Origin: Trogon surrucura
Taxonomy: Eukaryota; Chordata; Aves; Trogoniformes; Trogonidae
DNA length: 64,000 nt
Assembly: GCA_020746105.1 (NCBI GenBank)
Contig: CM036632.1
Span: forward strand, 5,518,001 to 5,582,000
Direction of reading: 5' to 3'
Part shown: positions 59,236-64,000 of the stretch, one piece after another
Layout: the number at the start of each line of letters is the position of its first letter
Numbering within the stretch: the first letter of the stretch is position 1
Program-made: the position numbers and the translations under genes
The notes under the pieces: generated by a model
What the model was told of the DNA's origin: nothing
Database searches by the model: none
Seen by the model: only the letters and a program-made list of their open reading frames with translations

Positions 59236-62200
59236 AAAATAAAACCATAGTTCTTCCGTGGGCCCTCACCTTTTTGATTCTGAAGAGTTGCTATTTTTGT
59301 TAATAATCCTTCCTGCTTCCATTGCCATGCGGCCATGCTGTGTAATAGCCTGCCATCTGCCACCATCATGCTTAAAAAGGCTTGAATCAAAGCAGGAAGT
59401 ATCGTTATTGTGCGAGATTAGAAGAAGATGATCCACAAATTAATCATCATTGAAAGCGACACCAAAATTGCAAGAGCGTGGAAAAGGTTCGAAGTTCAGC
59501 TGTTTCCTTCTCCTCTCCCCTACCGGTTGCGTTTGGTCGATATTGAAGAGCACAGTCGTGTGGAAAAAGGCACATCTGAGCCATCCGGGCTCCGGGAAGT
59601 GCTCTGATACTCTTAGGAGCAGAGAGATTTACTCAGGATGTTGCTGTGATGTGTACCTAGTACAAGAATGCCGTAACAGGTCACAGTTGTGCTTTATTTT
59701 AATTGGAAGACACCTACCTCGTTTCCTTTCTCATCTGCAGCAGTTTAATCCTCTGTTTTTTTCAGAATTTGAAAGTTTTTGCAAGCTCTCCTTTCCTGTT
59801 TTCATCTTTTTCTCAAGAAGACAACTCCAAAGCCTTTTTTTTTTTTTTTTAAGAAGACATCTTTTCCCTGGCTCTGTCTAGGAAAACCCTGGGCACTGAC
59901 ATGCGGATTGTTACCTGGCTTTAGACACCAAAGTCTAAAAGTTGGAGACACAGTGACAGATAAGCAGTTAACATAACTAATCCATTTTCGGTTCCACTTC
60001 TTTCCTTTTCCAGTATTCCACTTATTTTTTGTCAGCAGCAATTTGAGTTTCATTTCTCTGGTTTTGTTTCAATGTTCGTAGCCCCGTGGTAACACTCAAC
60101 TGTAAATAAAATTCACCTTTTATCTGTTCCCCATTATAAGCACACACTGCCTGCTTTTCAACAGCTGCAAGAATATCGAGTGTGATGAAGGTATCACCTT
60201 CAAAGCACGTACTTGATATTCAGACTGGACAGGAAAGGCTGCCTCTAGCCCCGTGGAATTGAAAACACTTCTTATAAGCTGGATATCAGCGAGAAGGTAT
60301 ATTATTTTCTATTCCAACTAACAGGATTTTTAAATAAAGCTAAAACTGGTACGTCTGGCTGAGTCTCTGCCCTTTGTGAGAGTTGCAGCTCACCAAATGG
60401 CAAAGGATTGAAGAGTGTGAGTTCTGGGGATCTTGTGTGCTTGCTAGAGACGGCTATGAAGAGGTGTAAAGAGGGAAACAGAAGAGGAAAGCCACAAGCA
60501 AGGGCCAGTGAGTGAAGAGTTTTTGTATTGGCTTTAATCAAACTGTGATGACGAGAGTTAAAGCACAAAGCAGAGGAGGGATTCTGCTGATGTCAGCCCG
60601 GAGGAGGGAGCCATTCATTTCACTCCATCATTCTGAATTGCTTTCTAGAGCGCTTACTCATCCGTCTTCTCCAGCCAAACGCTTCACGCTGCCTACCACC
60701 ATTCTTTCCTTTGGATTTAAATGATGAGTCTGTATTAAATTAAGCATCTCTCTTCGCTTCTTGGTTTTGTGTTTGCTTATTGAACCCCTTTTGGATCCCC
60801 AGAGCGGTTCCGTGTTCCACGTAAGCGGCCCAGGTTAACTGGTAGCCTACGCAGATGCTTTTTCCTTTTGGACAACGTTGTCAGATCAAGCCAGCCAGTG
60901 ACTGATGTGATCTGGAGTCAGCGAGTGTGTACAGTGGATAAATGTGCCTGACGCTTTGTGATAGAGCTGGTAATTACATTTCACAGTGAGCGGTATTAAT
61001 AGTGAAAGGAGGCTCCAGCATGCTGCATGAGAATTGGTAATAGGAGAGGCTGTAGGGAGAAAAGGGAGTCATTTATTAACCTGACGAATTATCGAAAAAT
61101 GGACTTTTCCTTTGAATGCCGAGTTCTCCTAGGCACTGCGCATTCTGAGATATCTCAGGGCTTTTGGTGAGCACCGATTATACTGAAACCTCTTTCCTCT
61201 CTTTTTACCCCGTTGTGCTGCCCCTGACTCTTCTGACTTGCCTCTCTCTGCTTCTGCTCAAATTCCATGTCACTTGATTTTACATCGCATAGAGGTGGTG
61301 CCTGGCTAGGGGTTGACAGATCTTGAGATCTGAAGATCAAAAGTTTTAGAAGATTTTTGAACCTGTAGAGGAAAGGTGGTGAACCGCTGAAAGGAGAGTC
61401 AGCTGTTGCTCTCAGGTTATTTTCATTCATTTGGGAAACGTGTCCCACAAAATGGGATTCTCCAGTGCAGTCTTGGGGACAGATCCCATTCTGGGAGATT
61501 AACCAAGAAGCAACAGAAGCTCCAATCTTGCCTAAGTAATTTCTTGTCACTGCATTTTCTACAGAAAAATCCTCTGAGGGAGAAAAATATTCTCTCCCAA
61601 ACTTTCCATTTTATGAAGATCTTTTCCTCTGCATCCTTCTGCTCCCCCCTGCTCACATCACCTCTACATTCCAGCCACTCTCTTGGTTTTCTTAAGGTTT
61701 GTCAGCGTTCCCTGACAATCCAACCATTCGCATCCAACCCTGTGTCCCACCTTGGGGCTGTTTCCCTTCCAGCCCAGCAGTGGCGCGGAAGGGGTGGTGC
61801 TGATCGAGCTGGTGCATTAGTGCTCAGAAAGGATCTAAAGTGCCTTCAAGCAAAGGTGTAGCTGTTGACACCACCAATGCACAAAGCCCCCGGGCTGCTG
61901 TTCAGGCTGCCGGGTTGTGCAGCTCTCTCTCGAGGTTCTTAAAAGGAAAAACTTGCCAGCTCTGGGAAGGAGGACAGCACAACAATGGAAACGAGCCTGA
62001 GCTGGAGAGAATTGCCAAGATTCGAAGGTATTAGAAGTGCTCCGGAACCGGAATGATTTAATGGTGTGATTACTTCTTAATGCGACACTTGCAAGGTTTT
62101 TTATTAGATTTCCCCACCGCCCCATTCTTTCCTTCTGAATGCTGTAGAAACAGGCTAGCTTGAAATAAACACCTGGGGCTGTTATACTATATCACTCAGT

Positions 62201-64000
62201 TTAATTAACTTTTAAATCATAAAATGTCACCTGGACACCTTTCTGAATTCTGCAGGCCTAAGAGACAGCAATAGCTGTAGCTCTGTTCAGTTACCACCTT
62301 GGATAAAATCACCTTCTGGAGGCTACAGGGTTCTTCCCCATCCTTTCCTTCCCAACCTGCGACCCCTCCCTGCCAGATGTTCTTTCCCTTGAAGAGAATA
62401 GCCTGTAACCAGTGAGTGGCTTCAGGCCTTGAAAATATGGTCTCGTTGAGTCGATGTCGGGTGGTATCCTTGTGACTTCAGGTCAGTGAAACAGCTCTCC
62501 AGTGTCCAGATTAACTTTATACTGATGGATTTGTAGGCTCTGTATCCATATGGCAACTTCACATTTTTGATTGTGGGATGGTCTTGTCCAATGCGTGACA
62601 GTCAGAGGAAGCCGTGCATTGGGATGGGAGGAAATATGTCCCATGGTGGTTTAAAGCACATTGGCAAGGAGGTCTCTGATACTAATTTGTGCTCTTCTCA
62701 GATACAAGTTGTCTGCATACTGGTGGTTCTCCTCCCCTAAAAAAGCCCCAGCTGTGCATTTTCCATGTGTGTGGGCTTTAAAGCCAGTAAATGCGTATGG
62801 GAGCATCTATCCATATGGAATTTTGTAGGCGTTTAGAGCAGAATAACAGGGGAGGGAGCTAAAACCTGACATTGTCTGGTCCCTTCCTTAGCCCCAAGGA
62901 GGGAGCAGTCCAAGTGATCTGTGTCTCACAAGCCGAGCTGTTTGCTGAGCTGAGTCCACCCTGTGCACAGAAAGATGAATCTCAGAGAAATCATGTGTTA
63001 ACTGTTAGGGCTAATTCTTTAGGATCTTCATTATTTTTTTAAAAAAAAATAGTGCAGTTATTAGTACTGATGGAGAAGAGGAGCACAGAAGGGTTAGGAG
63101 GCAAAAAGATGGAGGTGCTGGGATTTGCTGAGCTCATCTGTGTTCGAAGTGCCAGATTTAAAGAAATGGTTGAGAGATGCCTTTGAGATGTCTAAGTGGA
63201 GAGCCAAGAGAAAAAAAACGGAGGAGATGGGAACTAAATCTGGAAACTATCTGAGTGTGGGAAGGGGAATGTTCACTGAAAGGGGCAGTGTTACAGAAGA
63301 AGGGACTGGGGACTGCCCCTGACGTGGATGTGGAGGTCAGCATTTTGTTAAAGGAACATGTGGACGTAAGGAACAGAAGAAGTGAGAAACTTTAAGGGTT
63401 AATAGTCCAGATACAAGTATGAAAAGACCTGCTGGTGAGAAATGGAGGGGTTGGGAAAGGCCACTGCAAAGGTCTGGCTTCTGGTAACCTCTGAGGCAGA
63501 GATTGAATTGATCGGCCATGCAACAATGTCGCTGCATCTGCTTCATCTTTATTTAAAGTTCTTCCTTTTCTGTGTGAGCTCTTTCCACAGCCTCAGCAGT
63601 GTGAGTGAGCTGGGCTGCTGTCAGCTCTGTACCGTCCTGCTGTGCGCTGGTCCCTCCTTTGATGGTACGTTTTTCACCGTCCGGGTTGTTACCCTCCAAC
63701 TTGTCTGATTTGCAGAAACCCGGGTGATTCTTAAGCTTTGTCAGGTTTTTCTTTTTTCTTCCCTGTCTTCTGCTTTGAATGCCTTAGAAACAGGAAACCT
63801 ACATAAATGCAATTCAAACAAAAAGATTCCTGAGAACATTAGTGTGGAGTGCAAACGTCATCCTTGCAGGAGTATGTGGGATGGTTGTTACAAGGCCCTT
63901 GGCAGCTCCAGTGATGATGAATTTGCAAGTTATCATTAAGCTCCCAGGATTTCTCTCTGCCAGTCAATGTGCAAGTTAAAAAGCTCCACCATTTCCATAA
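59236..64000. other. intron sequence without recognisable gene, to window end
   Basis: A T16 run lies at 59835-59850 and a T7A9 stretch at 63034-63049. A codon-like minus-strand stretch (61155-61550, 131 codons) ends in a pyrimidine-led acceptor but lacks a good donor. The missing last MAD1L1 coding exon was looked for here and not found. Confidence 0.55.

Larger units (their letters stand above)
9323..64000 (+). other. MAD1L1: MAD1L1 intron, 5' part (downstream of the exon; continues past the window)
   Basis: At least 54.7 kb of intron follows the exon. The expected last coding exon would encode a short segment with a MQLLETEFS-like start in mammals. I checked each ATG-CAG and ATG-CAA on the + strand and none continues that way, so the exon is probably beyond 64000. 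MAD1L1 is a very long gene in other vertebrates, so an intron of this size fits. The intron is filled by the repeats and candidate elements listed separately. Confidence 0.75.

Noticed and set aside
61155..61550. Codon-like minus-strand stretch, 131 codons
   Set aside because: Acceptor-like sequences exist but the only donor is weak (GGG|GTAAAA); no family recognised.
1..64000. Bacterial or phage-type systems, CRISPR arrays, tRNA and rRNA genes
   Set aside because: No repeats with regular spacers, no operons, no tRNA B-box with a matching fold and no rRNA-like sequence seen; the window is vertebrate intron.

Overview
This is vertebrate nuclear DNA, almost certainly from a bird, and nearly all of it is intron. 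Two observations support this. First, one clear spliced coding exon (9132-9322, + strand) matches the C-terminal domain of the spindle-checkpoint protein MAD1 (gene MAD1L1). Second, the window contains the 3' tail of a CR1 LINE (15696-15771), the main avian retrotransposon, plus eroded MIR-type SINE fragments that are old in amniotes. I see no bacterial-style operons, ribosome binding sites, CRISPR arrays, tRNAs or rRNAs, and base composition and simple repeats are those of vertebrate introns.

Layout. 1-9131 is the 3' part of the intron before the exon, ending in a good branch-point/polypyrimidine/AG set. 9132-9322 is the exon: 191 bp, entering in phase 1 (two bases complete a split codon) and leaving in phase 0. 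9323-64000 is the first 54.7 kb of the following intron. By comparison with my memory of human MAD1, one more coding exon (about 52 residues and the stop) should follow. I searched for its conserved start and did not find it, so it probably lies beyond 64000.

The intron holds: MIR relics (about 14838, 30449, 57411; a weaker one at 43476); a pair of direct repeats about 2.1 kb apart (28992 and 31085, about 83% identical); a pair of inverted repeats about 1.9 kb apart (10829 and 12786, about 85% identical); an LTR-like segment with TATA box and polyadenylation signal (about 7838-8205); a 33-bp tandem duplication (18515); a CpG island-like block (34685-35100) and smaller CpG clusters; several AT-rich, TAAT-rich blocks of the kind seen in conserved non-coding enhancers; a G-quadruplex motif (50347); purine-rich tracts; and homopolymer runs.

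Three minus-strand open segments bounded by plausible splice sites (8668-8800, 13869-14064, 16190-16398) are recorded as tentative antisense exons. Their reading phases do not join directly, so I do not assemble them into a gene. The many other open frames of 60-217 codons have no recognisable domains and are treated as chance. I find no convincing undescribed system. The best leads are the CpG island-like block inside the intron, the paired dispersed repeats and the antisense exon candidates.
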